This document shows, in pieces, positions 53,720-62,458 of a DNA stretch of 64,000 bases. The position numbers were made by a program, and so were the translations under genes. Numbering within the stretch: position 1 is the stretch's first letter; each line of letters starts with the position of its first letter. Below the pieces are notes generated by a model. That model ran no database searches. It saw only the letters and a program-made list of their open reading frames with translations, and had not been told where the DNA came from. This stretch comes from Ochrobactrum sp. Q0168. Lineage in GTDB: Bacteria; Pseudomonadota; Alphaproteobacteria; Rhizobiales; Rhizobiaceae. Location of the stretch: assembly GCF_016427605.1 (NCBI RefSeq), contig NZ_JAELXQ010000007.1, forward strand, positions 180,125 through 244,124, given 5' to 3'.

Positions 53720-55222
53720 TTACTCTCTATAAAGCGGCTTGAGGTTGGTGTAGATCTCGCGGAAACGTTGGTAACCGCTGTTGTAAGTCGCTGCATTTTC
53801 GGGTCTTGGCAGGATGAGATCGCCGTTTTCAACGAAAGCGGCAATTCCCGACCAGCCGTCTACGGCATCTGCGCCCACAGCCGCCGCCCAGGCTGCGCCT
53901 AATGACGAGCCGGGATGCCCTTTGAGTTGACGAATTGGAGCCTGAAGCACGTCTGCAACGATCTGCATCCAGACGCGGCTGTTCGCGCCGCCGTCAGAAG
54001 CGAGATATTGTTTGGGGTGGTGCCCCATATCCTGAAGCACCTCGATATGGTGGCGTGCAGCATAGGCATAGGCCTCAAGCAATGCCCGCCAAACATGGCC
54101 GACCTTGTGATTGAGACTAAGACCGGTAATGGTGCCTCGGGCGAAGGGGTCATGGATAGGTGTCTTCTCGCCAAGAAAATACGGAACAATCGCCACGCCG
54201 TCAGCGCCCGCATCGATTTTCGCGGCAAGCGTGTCGAGATGCTGGTGCAAGCTTAAACCCGCATCAACTGCAGCTTGCTTTTCGCCGCCTGCAAAGTTCT
54301 CGGCAAACCAGTTGAGCCCGGAACCGCCGGTCGACATGCAACCATTGGGCATATAAAGCCCCGGTACCAGATGGTAGTCGAGGAACATGCGCGGATCGGG
54401 CGCTGCCTTTGCAGTCGCAACCAGAATGTCCAGCGCGCCGCCAAATTTGAGCAGTACCTGACCTTCTTGCGAAACACCTGCTGCAAGCGCTGAGGCAATC
54501 ATATCGGCAGCACCGCCGACGACCGGTGTTCCCTCTGCAAGGCCTGTAGAGAGGGCAGCAGATTTCGTTATGGTTCCCATGACCGCATGAGATGAAACCT
54601 TCGCTGGAACGGCCGACAAAGGCAGGTGGGTGAGGGCGATCAATTCCGGGGACAACTCGTCGGTTGCGATGTCGACAAAACCAGCTTCCAGAGCCCAGTT
54701 TTGTTCAATCCGCCGTTCTCCGGTCAGCTTCCAGTTAATGTAATCATAGGAGCCGAAAACGGTTGCGATCTTGGCAAAGATCTCTGGTTCGTGCCGTTCG
54801 ATCCAGCGCAGCTTGGTGGCGACAAGCTGCTGGTTGATGCCGTTGCCGGCTTTGGCAATGAATTCAGATTCCTCGATTTCACTGCGCAGTTCCGCGACTT
54901 CAGCGGCGACACGTCCATCGCTTTGCTGAATGCTGGGTCGAAGCACAGCACCATTCTCGTCCAGGAGAACAACTGCAGGCAACATACCGGTAACACCAAC
55001 GCCAACAATCTCTGAGGCTGAGATGCCTGCTGTGCCAATCAGCTCTTGAATGATGGCACAGCAATTGCTCCACCATTGTTCCGGGTCTTCTTCAGCCCAA
55101 CCGGGCTGACGCGACGTCAGGGTAACGGGTCGCGATGTGATGCCGAGCACTTCGTCCGGAAGTCGCACGAGAATGCCGATCGTAGAGGTGGTGCCGATAT
55201 CAAGACCTAGAACGCAGCTCAT
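53720..55222 (-). CDS. FGGY-family carbohydrate kinase (xylulokinase-like)
   Basis: This 500-residue kinase has CVLGLDIGTTSTIGIL, the QPGWAEEDPEQWW motif of the XylB group, catalytic Asp in GGAADMIASA and LASDGGANSRVWMQI. It is one of two FGGY kinases in the window and not a copy of the one at 46902. With DeoR, HAD and BtpA genes it defines a pentose- or polyol-type pathway. Confidence 0.9.
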   Translation of the reverse strand: MSCVLGLDIGTTSTIGILVRLPDEVLGITSRPVTLTSRQPGWAEEDPEQWWSNCCAIIQELIGTAGISASEIVGVGVTGMLPAVVLLDENGAVLRPSIQQSDGRVAAEVAELRSEIEESEFIAKAGNGINQQLVATKLRWIERHEPEIFAKIATVFGSYDYINWKLTGERRIEQNWALEAGFVDIATDELSPELIALTHLPLSAVPAKVSSHAVMGTITKSAALSTGLAEGTPVVGGAADMIASALAAGVSQEGQVLLKFGGALDILVATAKAAPDPRMFLDYHLVPGLYMPNGCMSTGGSGLNWFAENFAGGEKQAAVDAGLSLHQHLDTLAAKIDAGADGVAIVPYFLGEKTPIHDPFARGTITGLSLNHKVGHVWRALLEAYAYAARHHIEVLQDMGHHPKQYLASDGGANSRVWMQIVADVLQAPIRQLKGHPGSSLGAAWAAAVGADAVDGWSGIAAFVENGDLILPRPENAATYNSGYQRFREIYTNLKPLYRE

Positions 55223-55234
55223 GGAAATTTCCGG

Positions 55235-56071
55235 TCAAATGCCTGTAACTGGGGGAGCGATAATGATTTCGACATTCGCTCTGGAAAGCGCGCTGGCGAT
55301 ATTCGGAGGAGGGGCCGCGTCGCTGATCAGGGCGTCGATTTCATCGAGATCGGCGATCCTGATGAGGGACATATGGTTGAACTTGGCACTATGGCAGAGA
55401 AGCACCTTGCGATTGGCGCGGCGCAGGTAAACCCGCTTCAGGTCGCTATCTTCCGGCGAATAATCGAAGAGACCATCTGCCGTAATGCCCGAAACGCCAA
55501 TAAAGGCGATATCAAACCACAGGCGCTCAAATTCATCGCAGGCCGACTTGCCGCAGATGGAAAGCTCTTCACCGCGGATCTGACCAGCAGGGACGTAGAC
55601 TTCGCGTTGTGCACCGCCGAGAAGCTGGGCGGTCCGGAGGCTGGAAGTAAAAAACTTGACACCCACCGTGTCACACAGGGCTTCGGCGAGAAGATAAGTG
55701 GTCGAACCGACATCAAGCGCGACGCTCATGCGGCGTTCAACAAGTTCCAGTGCCTTGGCGACGATGCTCATCTTTTCGGGATTGTGTTCACGCAGGCGGG
55801 CTGAAAAGGCAGGTTCCTCGCGGTCGAGAAAAGGCTCCGGCGCGTCCTCGTCGATAACCGCTCCGCCGTGGGTTCGAACCAGCAGGCCGTCGCGTTCCAG
55901 TTCAACGAGATCACGGCGAATGGTCATTTCAGAGACGCCAAGTTCAGCAGCAATATCAACAACCTGGAGAAATCCTCGCTTGCGTGCGGCGTCGACGAGA
56001 TGGGCATGGCGAACACGGGCAGGCAGCCGTTTTGCATCCGCTGGCTGGATGTCCTTTTGCTTGTCCGTCAT
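55235..56071 (-). CDS. DeoR/GlpR-family regulator
   Basis: This 278-residue regulator has the HTH VVDIAAELGVSEMTIRRDLVEL and RTHGGAV, and the sensor domain (ALDVGSTTYLLAEAL, YVPAGQIRGEE, CHSAKFN). A GGAGG site precedes the ATG. It is first in the leftward operon and divergent from the SDR/importer operon; both are probably repressed through the ACATAA sites between them. Confidence 0.9.
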   Translation of the reverse strand: MTDKQKDIQPADAKRLPARVRHAHLVDAARKRGFLQVVDIAAELGVSEMTIRRDLVELERDGLLVRTHGGAVIDEDAPEPFLDREEPAFSARLREHNPEKMSIVAKALELVERRMSVALDVGSTTYLLAEALCDTVGVKFFTSSLRTAQLLGGAQREVYVPAGQIRGEELSICGKSACDEFERLWFDIAFIGVSGITADGLFDYSPEDSDLKRVYLRRANRKVLLCHSAKFNHMSLIRIADLDEIDALISDAAPPPNIASALSRANVEIIIAPPVTGI

Positions 56072-56147
56072 GCTTTCCTCCGGTGGTTCGACCAGACATT
56101 CAACTTATTCATTAGGAGAAGGATCGAACAAAATCAATCGCAAAAAA

Positions 56148-56184
56148 ACATAAACGAACATAATTTTATGTATTGCCAACATAA
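56148..56184. promoter_or_regulatory. Candidate DeoR operator with four ACATAA half-sites
   Basis: ACATAA occurs at 56148-56153, 56158-56163 and 56179-56184, and inverted (TTATGT) at 56166-56171. The middle pair makes a perfect palindrome ACATAA-TT-TTATGT. Spacings near 10 and 21 bases put sites on one DNA face. It is between the divergent DeoR and SDR genes, like the repeated operators of GlpR/DeoR proteins. Confidence 0.6.
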
Positions 56185-56241
56185 TCAAACAGTGAATATG
56201 CTTTTTCGTGATCGATAACATTCGTTCCGAGGGTGAACAAA

Positions 56242-57045
56242 ATGACCAACGCTGTAATGCCGGACAAACTGGCCAGCGAACTGAACGGCAAGCGCGCCAT
56301 TGTGACGGGTGCTGCTTCTGGCATAGGCAATGCGATAGCGCGTGCATTGGCGCGCCATGGCGTTCGCATCGCAATTGCCGATATCAACGGTGATGCTGCG
56401 AAACGCGCAGCAAGCGAACTTGGCGGCGATGCTGTCGGACTGGCGATGGATGTCAGCCAGCGCGCATCCGTCGAGGCGGGCTTCGATGCTCTGATCGCCC
56501 AATGGGGTGGTCTTGATATCGTCGCGGCGAATGCTGGTGTTTCCACGATGAACCGTGCTGTCGACCTCACTGACAAAGAGTGGGACTTCAATTTCGACGT
56601 CAACACACGTGGCGTGTTTCTGACCAATCAGATTGCCGCCCGCTATTTTCTCGCCAGCGACACCAAGGGCGTGATCGTCAATACGGCATCGCTCGCCGCC
56701 AAGATTGGAGCGCCGCTTCTGGCCCATTATTCAGCAAGCAAATTTGCAGTTCTTGGTTGGACACAAGCACTGGCGCGTGAACTCGCGCCGAATGGAATTC
56801 GCGTGAACGCAGTTTGTCCCGGCTTCGTGAAAACCTCCATGCAATCGCGTGAAGTGGAATGGGAAGCGGAACTGCGCGGCATTACCCCTGAACAGGTCAT
56901 TGCCGATTACGTATCGCAGACCCCGCTTGGTCGTCTCGAAGAACCGGAAGATGTCGCTGAAGTGGTTGTGTTCCTCTGCTCGGATGGCGCGCGCTTTATG
57001 ACCGGACAAGGCATCAATGTGACCGGCGGCGTCTATACGACCTAG
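56242..57045 (+). CDS. SDR-family dehydrogenase (polyol/3-oxoacyl reductase-like)
   Basis: This 267-residue classical short-chain dehydrogenase has the cofactor loop VTGAASGIGNAIARA, NAGVS, the active-site Ser region VIVNTASLAAK and Tyr-x-x-x-Lys in YSASKF. Ending GQGINVTGGVYTT is normal. The position in front of a sugar importer and beside a kinase suggests it oxidises a polyol before phosphorylation. ATG 56242 is preferred to 56233. Confidence 0.88.
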   Translation: MTNAVMPDKLASELNGKRAIVTGAASGIGNAIARALARHGVRIAIADINGDAAKRAASELGGDAVGLAMDVSQRASVEAGFDALIAQWGGLDIVAANAGVSTMNRAVDLTDKEWDFNFDVNTRGVFLTNQIAARYFLASDTKGVIVNTASLAAKIGAPLLAHYSASKFAVLGWTQALARELAPNGIRVNAVCPGFVKTSMQSREVEWEAELRGITPEQVIADYVSQTPLGRLEEPEDVAEVVVFLCSDGARFMTGQGINVTGGVYTT

Positions 57046-57183
57046 TGCAGACAAGGCGCTTCACGCCAGATGTGAGACGCCCACGAACAAGAATGGCTGA
57101 CAAAGTGCAGTCACCTCCAGGGGAATAACGGCGGCCGGCTAAAAATGGCCCGTGTCGCTGATCGTGCAGAAGGGTAGACCTGA

Positions 57184-58323
57184 ATGGCGTCGATCGAACT
57201 AGAACACGTCTCCAAACTATACGCCAATGGCGCCTATGGGGTGCGTGATGTCGATCTCAAGATCGAGGACGGCGAGTTTGTAATTTTTCTCGGACCATCT
57301 GGTTGCGGGAAATCGACGACATTGCGCATGATAGCAGGGCTTGAGGGCATCACCTCCGGCGACCTGCGTATTGGCGGTAAATCCGTGACGCGGCTCCCGC
57401 CAAAAGATCGCAATGTTGCGGTCGTGTTTCAATCCTATGCACTCTATCCGCATATGAGCGTGCGGCAGAATATGGGCTTCGGTCTCAAGATGCGTGGCGT
57501 GCCCGCTGCCGAGATTGCAGCCAAGGTTTCCGATGCTGCCAATATGCTGGGGCTGAACAAATATATTGATCGCAAACCTGCCGCACTGTCCGGCGGGCAG
57601 CGCCAGCGCGTTGCGCTTGGCCGGGCGATTGTCCGCGAGCCCAACGCCTTTCTTCTCGACGAACCGCTTTCAAACCTTGATGCACAATTGCGCGCAGAAA
57701 TGCGGCTGGAACTGGTCAAGCTGCATCGCAGGCTTGGCAAGACCATCATCCATGTGACGCATGATCAGGTCGAGGCCATGACCATGGGAGATCGCATCTG
57801 TATCATGCGCGACGGTGTGATGGTTCAGGTAGGCGCTCCTCTGGAGGTTTATGCCAATCCTGCGGATACCTTTGTTGCAAAGTTTCTGGCGACACCGCCG
57901 ATGAACCTCATCCCTGTGCAACTCACGTCATCTGGCGATGGCGAGTTGCAGGCAAAGGGCGATCGTGTCGATATTCGCATTCCAGCGATGCACAAGCCGC
58001 ACTATGCGACCAGCAGTGGCAAACCGCTTCTGTTAGGCATCAGGCCTGAAGACATTTACGAAGCCCAGAACAATCCCGATTGGCAACCGCTCGATCTGAC
58101 TGTCGTTGCGGTCGAAAAACTGGGCGTCGAGACGGTCGTCATCGGGCAGATTGGAAACGACAAACCGCTGGAACTGAATGCCCGCGTGAGCCGCCACTTT
58201 ACCGCCGAAGTCGGGCAAAAGGTACGGTTGTTCATCGATACCAGACCGATGCATCTCTTTGATGCCGAGACCGAAAAGGTGATCAAACGACCACCGTTAG
58301 AACCCGGCCTTGTGACGGTCTAG
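57184..58323 (+). CDS. MalK/UgpC-type ABC ATPase
   Basis: This 379-residue sugar-import ATPase has Walker A GPSGCGKST, signature LSGGQRQRV, Walker B AFLLDEPLSNLD and the C-terminal TOBE/regulatory domain (about 240-370). The lone MalK-type subunit would serve the permeases encoded at 58333 and 60541. A 138-base gap without features separates it from the SDR gene. Confidence 0.93.
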   Translation: MASIELEHVSKLYANGAYGVRDVDLKIEDGEFVIFLGPSGCGKSTTLRMIAGLEGITSGDLRIGGKSVTRLPPKDRNVAVVFQSYALYPHMSVRQNMGFGLKMRGVPAAEIAAKVSDAANMLGLNKYIDRKPAALSGGQRQRVALGRAIVREPNAFLLDEPLSNLDAQLRAEMRLELVKLHRRLGKTIIHVTHDQVEAMTMGDRICIMRDGVMVQVGAPLEVYANPADTFVAKFLATPPMNLIPVQLTSSGDGELQAKGDRVDIRIPAMHKPHYATSSGKPLLLGIRPEDIYEAQNNPDWQPLDLTVVAVEKLGVETVVIGQIGNDKPLELNARVSRHFTAEVGQKVRLFIDTRPMHLFDAETEKVIKRPPLEPGLVTV

Positions 58324-58332
58324 GAGATGGCG

Positions 58333-59130
58333 ATGCGCAAGATAGTCATCCATACGGGCCTTTTCATCGTATCGCTTGCGATCCTGTTACCATTGCTGTG
58401 GACTCTTCGAACAAGCTTTGTTCCAGAGCAGATGGCCTATTCCACCGAACTGATGCCACAGTTCACCTTCCAGAACTATGTGGATCTGTTCACGCAAAAG
58501 CGCTTTGGCGTTTATTACCTCAACAGTCTGATTGTGGCGACGGGGTCTGTGCTACTCGCGCTGCCCTTTGCGGCAATGACGGGCTATGCTTTTGCACGCT
58601 TCAAGACAGGCGGTCCGCTGGCCCGCTTTACCGTGCTTGCCACTCAGATGCTTCCGCCAGTGGCTATTGTCTTGCCAGCCTTCATGCTGTTCCGCTCCGT
58701 GGGCATGACCAATTCTGTGCTCGGCCTGACGATTGCTTATGCTGCAATCAATCTGCCGTTCCTGATCTGGATTCTCATGGGTTTCTTCGAGGGTATTCCT
58801 GTTGATCTGGAATGGGCAGCGCAGACAGATGGCGCCAGCGCCTGGGGTGCGTTCTGGCGTATTGTCGTACCTGTTTCTCTGCCCGGTATCGCAGCGGCAG
58901 GTGTGCTGGGTTTCATCCTTGCCTGGAACGAATTCCTGTTTGCTCTGGTGCTGAGCGGCCCGGCGACAGCGACCGTGCCTGTTGGTCTTGCCTCTCTACA
59001 GACCTCCAATGGGGTTCAGATTGCGAAAGTGGCGGCGGGCGTCATTCTGGCCATTTTGCCGCTCGTGATCGCATCGCGTTTCATCCAGCGCTTCATCGTG
59101 CAGGGGCTCACATTCGGCAGCGTCAAATGA
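58333..59130 (+). CDS. MalG-type ABC permease
   Basis: This 265-residue permease with six helices has the EAA loop EWAAQTDGASAWGAFWRIVVP and a LPFLIWILMGFFEGIP stretch. The AGGAG at 58322-58326 lies 6 bases before ATG 58333, the correct distance, whereas ATG 58327 would abut it. Confidence 0.9.
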   Translation: MRKIVIHTGLFIVSLAILLPLLWTLRTSFVPEQMAYSTELMPQFTFQNYVDLFTQKRFGVYYLNSLIVATGSVLLALPFAAMTGYAFARFKTGGPLARFTVLATQMLPPVAIVLPAFMLFRSVGMTNSVLGLTIAYAAINLPFLIWILMGFFEGIPVDLEWAAQTDGASAWGAFWRIVVPVSLPGIAAAGVLGFILAWNEFLFALVLSGPATATVPVGLASLQTSNGVQIAKVAAGVILAILPLVIASRFIQRFIVQGLTFGSVK

Positions 59131-59179
59131 CGCCAAGATAAATTGCATGCGGGTAAACATAACAAAGGGAACCACGAAA

Positions 59180-60457
59180 ATGCTGAAATATGGGAACAAA
59201 TTAATGGCGGGCGTCAGCCTGCTTCTTCTGGCGGGTGCAGGATACGCACAGGCGGAAACCGTCACGCTGCGCGCCCTGATGGAAGATGTGCCCGAAACGC
59301 ACATCATTGAAAAACTGCTGCCGGACTTCGAGAAGGAAACCGGCATCAAGGTGGAATTTGAAAAGGTGGGCTATGGCGACATGCATGACAAGCTCGCCAC
59401 GCAGCTTGTCTCGCCTGAAAGCTATTACAATCTCCTTGAGGTGGACTTCCTGTGGGCAGGCGAATTTCCCGCTGCCGGTTGGTTGACCGATCTGAAGCCT
59501 CTCGCCGAACGCGACAAGCTTGATCTGTCCGAATTTATCCCCTCGACACTCGATCTGCTTGGTCGGACTGACCAGGCCATGCCGATCCTGCCGATGTACA
59601 ACTACTCGATGGGCATGCTTTATCGAAAAGACTTGCTGGAAGATCCAAAGCTCAAGGAAGCCTATAAAAACGAGTTCAATGCCGAGCTGAAGAAGCCAGA
59701 AACGCTTGAAGACTATGTGCAGGTCGCCAAATTCATGAAGGCGAAGGCAAATGTTGCGGGCGCGGCCATGCAGGGCCAGCGTGGCGATCCGAACAGCATG
59801 GAGTTCTCCAACTACTTGTTCTCGGCGGGTGGCGGCTATCTCGACAAGGACCGCAAGGTCACGCTCGACAGCCCGGAAGCTGTCAAGGCGCTGACACTTT
59901 ATGTCGATGCGATCAAGAATGCGGCGCAACAAGGCGCACTGTCTGCCACGCTGGATGATACGATGCGCCTCATGTGCAGCGGTGAAGCTTTCAGCATGGT
60001 TACCTATTGGTGGATGCTGCCTCAGATGGACAATGCCGAAAAGTGCCCGAATGTTGCTGGCAAGGTCGGTCTTTCCGTGATGCCGGGTGGCCATGGCGAA
60101 AGCGGTGGCTGGGGTTGGGGCATTCCAAAGAATACATCGCCAGAAACACAGGAAGCAGCTTGGACTTTTATCAAGTGGGTGCAGAGCAAAAAGATCGGCG
60201 TCGCACGCGCGCTTGAGGGCCATGCGCCTGTCAGCGAAGCTGTCTACAAGGACGCCGACGTCTTGAAGAAGTACCCGTTCTATGAGCAGGCTCTGGATGT
60301 TGTCGCTTCTGGAAAGTCGTTCCCGATATTCGCCTATTCGGCGCAGTATGAAGATGTTCTCGGTACGCAAGTATCGCAGGCGGCAGGCGGTGAGATTACG
60401 CCGGACGCAGCCATAAAGGCAGCCGCTTCCGGTCTGGAAGACCTTCTCAAGAAATAA
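59180..60457 (+). CDS. MalE-type sugar ABC binding protein
   Basis: This 425-residue family 1 binding protein has the signal peptide MLKYGNKLMAGVSLLLLAGAGYAQA and the typical LPDFEKETGIKVEFEKVGYG. A GHGESGGWGWGIPKNT stretch near residue 305 is the usual late-domain loop. ATG 59180 is directly after AAAGGGAACC; the upstream ATG 59147 adds a non-signal tail. Confidence 0.9.
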   Translation: MLKYGNKLMAGVSLLLLAGAGYAQAETVTLRALMEDVPETHIIEKLLPDFEKETGIKVEFEKVGYGDMHDKLATQLVSPESYYNLLEVDFLWAGEFPAAGWLTDLKPLAERDKLDLSEFIPSTLDLLGRTDQAMPILPMYNYSMGMLYRKDLLEDPKLKEAYKNEFNAELKKPETLEDYVQVAKFMKAKANVAGAAMQGQRGDPNSMEFSNYLFSAGGGYLDKDRKVTLDSPEAVKALTLYVDAIKNAAQQGALSATLDDTMRLMCSGEAFSMVTYWWMLPQMDNAEKCPNVAGKVGLSVMPGGHGESGGWGWGIPKNTSPETQEAAWTFIKWVQSKKIGVARALEGHAPVSEAVYKDADVLKKYPFYEQALDVVASGKSFPIFAYSAQYEDVLGTQVSQAAGGEITPDAAIKAAASGLEDLLKK

Positions 60458-60463
60458 TGCTTT

Positions 60464-60495
60464 TGCCGCCCTCCCTATTGAAAGGGAGGGCGGCA
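60464..60495 (+). terminator. Strong hairpin after MalE-type gene
   Basis: A 13-bp perfect stem TGCCGCCCTCCCT (60464-60476) / AGGGAGGGCGGCA (60483-60495) with a 6-base loop lies 6 bases after the binding-protein stop and before the MalF-type permease. Probably a stabiliser or partial terminator that raises binding protein over permease. Confidence 0.8.
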
Positions 60496-60540
60496 GAAAA
60501 TCTTCAGTTTGATCCCAGCGGCATTCTAGGAAACGTTCGT

Positions 60541-61440
60541 ATGTCCACGTCCACCACTGCAATCGACCGAACCTGGAAAACCGGCTGGGCGTTTTCCCTG
60601 CCAGGATTACTGACACTTGCAGTCGTCATGGGGCTGCCGCTACTGTATGCCGTTCTCATGTCGATTTCCTCGATGACACTGATGCGGCCATCGCTGTTAC
60701 CGTTCACGGGCTTTGAAAACTACGCGCGCATCATGAGCAATGCTCAGTTCTGGAATTCACTATGGCTGACGGTCAAATATTCGATCATCACCGTGGTTGC
60801 CGAGTTTATACTCGGGCTGGGGATTGCGCTCATGCTGAACGCGGTCGTGAAAACTAAACCCATCTACTTCGCAATCCTGACAATACCGATGGCCATGTCT
60901 CCGGTAAGTGTCGCCCTTATCTGGCGTATGCTGCTGCAGCCCAATCTGGGTATTGTGAACCACATGATGGAGACCATAGGTCTGCCAAGGCTTGACTGGC
61001 TTGGCTCGTCGGACCTCGCAATCTGGTCTATGGCCGCCATCGATATCTGGCAGCAGACATCCTTTGTCGTGCTTATCCTTGCGGCTGGACTGGCTTCGTT
61101 GCCGCGTGACCCTTACGAGGCAGCGGAAGTAGACGGTGCTGGCAAGATCGAACAGTTCTGGTACTTAACGCTGCCGATGTTGCGTCCCGTTGCGGCTATC
61201 GCCATCATCATCCAGCTGATCAATGAGTTCCGCACGTATGATCTGACGTATGTTCTCACAAAGGGCGGCCCCGGCACGTCGACGGAAGTCTTGAGCTTCT
61301 TCGCCTATAGACAGGCGTTTCTCGGGCTCTCCCTCAACGAGGGTTCGGCAGCAGCGTTCATCCTGCTTCTGATCGTGCTCGTCATAACAATTGTCTTCTT
61401 CTGGGTTCTAGAAAACAGACGGTTTCGGGACGTCGGCTAA
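60541..61440 (+). CDS. MalF-type ABC permease
   Basis: This 299-residue permease has about six helices and the EAA loop YEAAEVDGAGKIEQFWYLTLP. ATG 60541 begins the family-like region; the upstream in-frame extension covers the hairpin and is not coding. Gene order ATPase-MalG-MalE-MalF is a variant of the usual E-F-G-K. Confidence 0.9.
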   Translation: MSTSTTAIDRTWKTGWAFSLPGLLTLAVVMGLPLLYAVLMSISSMTLMRPSLLPFTGFENYARIMSNAQFWNSLWLTVKYSIITVVAEFILGLGIALMLNAVVKTKPIYFAILTIPMAMSPVSVALIWRMLLQPNLGIVNHMMETIGLPRLDWLGSSDLAIWSMAAIDIWQQTSFVVLILAAGLASLPRDPYEAAEVDGAGKIEQFWYLTLPMLRPVAAIAIIIQLINEFRTYDLTYVLTKGGPGTSTEVLSFFAYRQAFLGLSLNEGSAAAFILLLIVLVITIVFFWVLENRRFRDVG

Positions 61441-61468
61441 CCCTTAGCAAGACTATGCAGTTTCGGCC

Positions 61469-62353
61469 TTACTTCATTTCGGGCAGCAGCAACCGCTCAG
61501 AACACCAGTTCCAAACGGCATCGACCGCCTTTCTCGGTGAGGTCGACCGTTTGCGAACAAGGTAATAGTCCGGTTCTATCATGATAGTAGGCTCGGCTAC
61601 TTGCACCAGTCGTCCGGTCGCCAGGTCGGACGCAACGAAGGCTCTACATGCGAGAGCGACGCCTTGACCGGCAAGAGCAGCATCCAGTGCAAGTGCTGTC
61701 TGGTTGAACGTCGCGCCTGGCAGTTTTCCTTTGGAGCCGAGAAGCTCGGGCCAGCGATTATGCGCATCGTGAAGGAGCGGCATTTCCCGAAGCTGTTTGC
61801 TTGTCAGCGGCAAAGGCCTGCCGTCGATGAGATAGGGGCTGGCAACAGCTACCAGTTCCTGACGAAACAACAGTTTTGCATCAAGCGTAGACGGAAAAGG
61901 TGGTCGTGTGAGGCGCACCGCAATGTCCACATTGTCCCGGTCGAAATCGGAAACCGCCTCCGTCGCAACGGTGCGCAATTCCACATCTGCGAGATCTGCA
62001 TGAAGTCTGGCCAGTCGTGGAATAAGAAGTTTCGCCGCGACAGTCGGCGTAACGCTAATCGTAACCGTCTCCGGTCTGTCCAGAAGCCGTCCGGTCGCTT
62101 CTCCAAGCGTATCGAAAGCACGGGTCACATCCGCCAGATAGTTCGCACCTTGCGTAGTCAGGGCTAATCCACGTGGCAGGCGATGAAAAAGCGTCAGGCC
62201 GAGATGATCCTCCAACGCACGGACTTGTTGTGCAACAGCGCCTTGCGTGACACGCAATTCGTCCGCCGCGGCACGGAAATTCAACCTGCGGCCTGAAGCT
62301 TCAAAGGCGCGCAGGGCATTTAATGGAGGCAATTTGCGGCGTGACGGGTTCAT
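61469..62353 (-). CDS. LysR-family regulator, GcvA-like
   Basis: This 294-residue LysR protein has the GcvA/AmpR-type start RRKLPPLNALRAFEASGRRLNFRAAADELRV (split by the usual HTH) and GAVAQQVRALEDHLG. It is divergent from the SDR gene at 62459 and probably controls it. It converges on the sugar operon with only 28 bases between and no obvious terminator. Confidence 0.9.
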   Translation of the reverse strand: MNPSRRKLPPLNALRAFEASGRRLNFRAAADELRVTQGAVAQQVRALEDHLGLTLFHRLPRGLALTTQGANYLADVTRAFDTLGEATGRLLDRPETVTISVTPTVAAKLLIPRLARLHADLADVELRTVATEAVSDFDRDNVDIAVRLTRPPFPSTLDAKLLFRQELVAVASPYLIDGRPLPLTSKQLREMPLLHDAHNRWPELLGSKGKLPGATFNQTALALDAALAGQGVALACRAFVASDLATGRLVQVAEPTIMIEPDYYLVRKRSTSPRKAVDAVWNWCSERLLLPEMK

Positions 62354-62361
62354 GGATTAGC

Positions 62362-62384
62362 CTGTAGCTTTTCTACAGTATAAT
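62362..62384. promoter_or_regulatory. LysR-type palindrome and -10 box in the divergent region
   Basis: CTGTAG-CTTTT-CTACAG (62362-62378) is a perfect 6-bp inverted repeat. A consensus TATAAT (62379-62384) for the rightward SDR gene abuts it; the -35 is weak, as is usual for activated promoters. Confidence 0.5.
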
Positions 62385-62458
62385 GTGTTTCTTTCTGGCG
62401 CGAAAGTCTTATCGAAATTTGGCATAGTGTGCTCAATATCGAAACAAAGGAGCCTTTG

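Noticed and set aside
59201..60616. Leftward open frame of 471 codons opposite the MalE-type gene
   Set aside because: The plus strand has a clear signal peptide, binding-protein body and hairpin; the antisense product has no recognisable domain.
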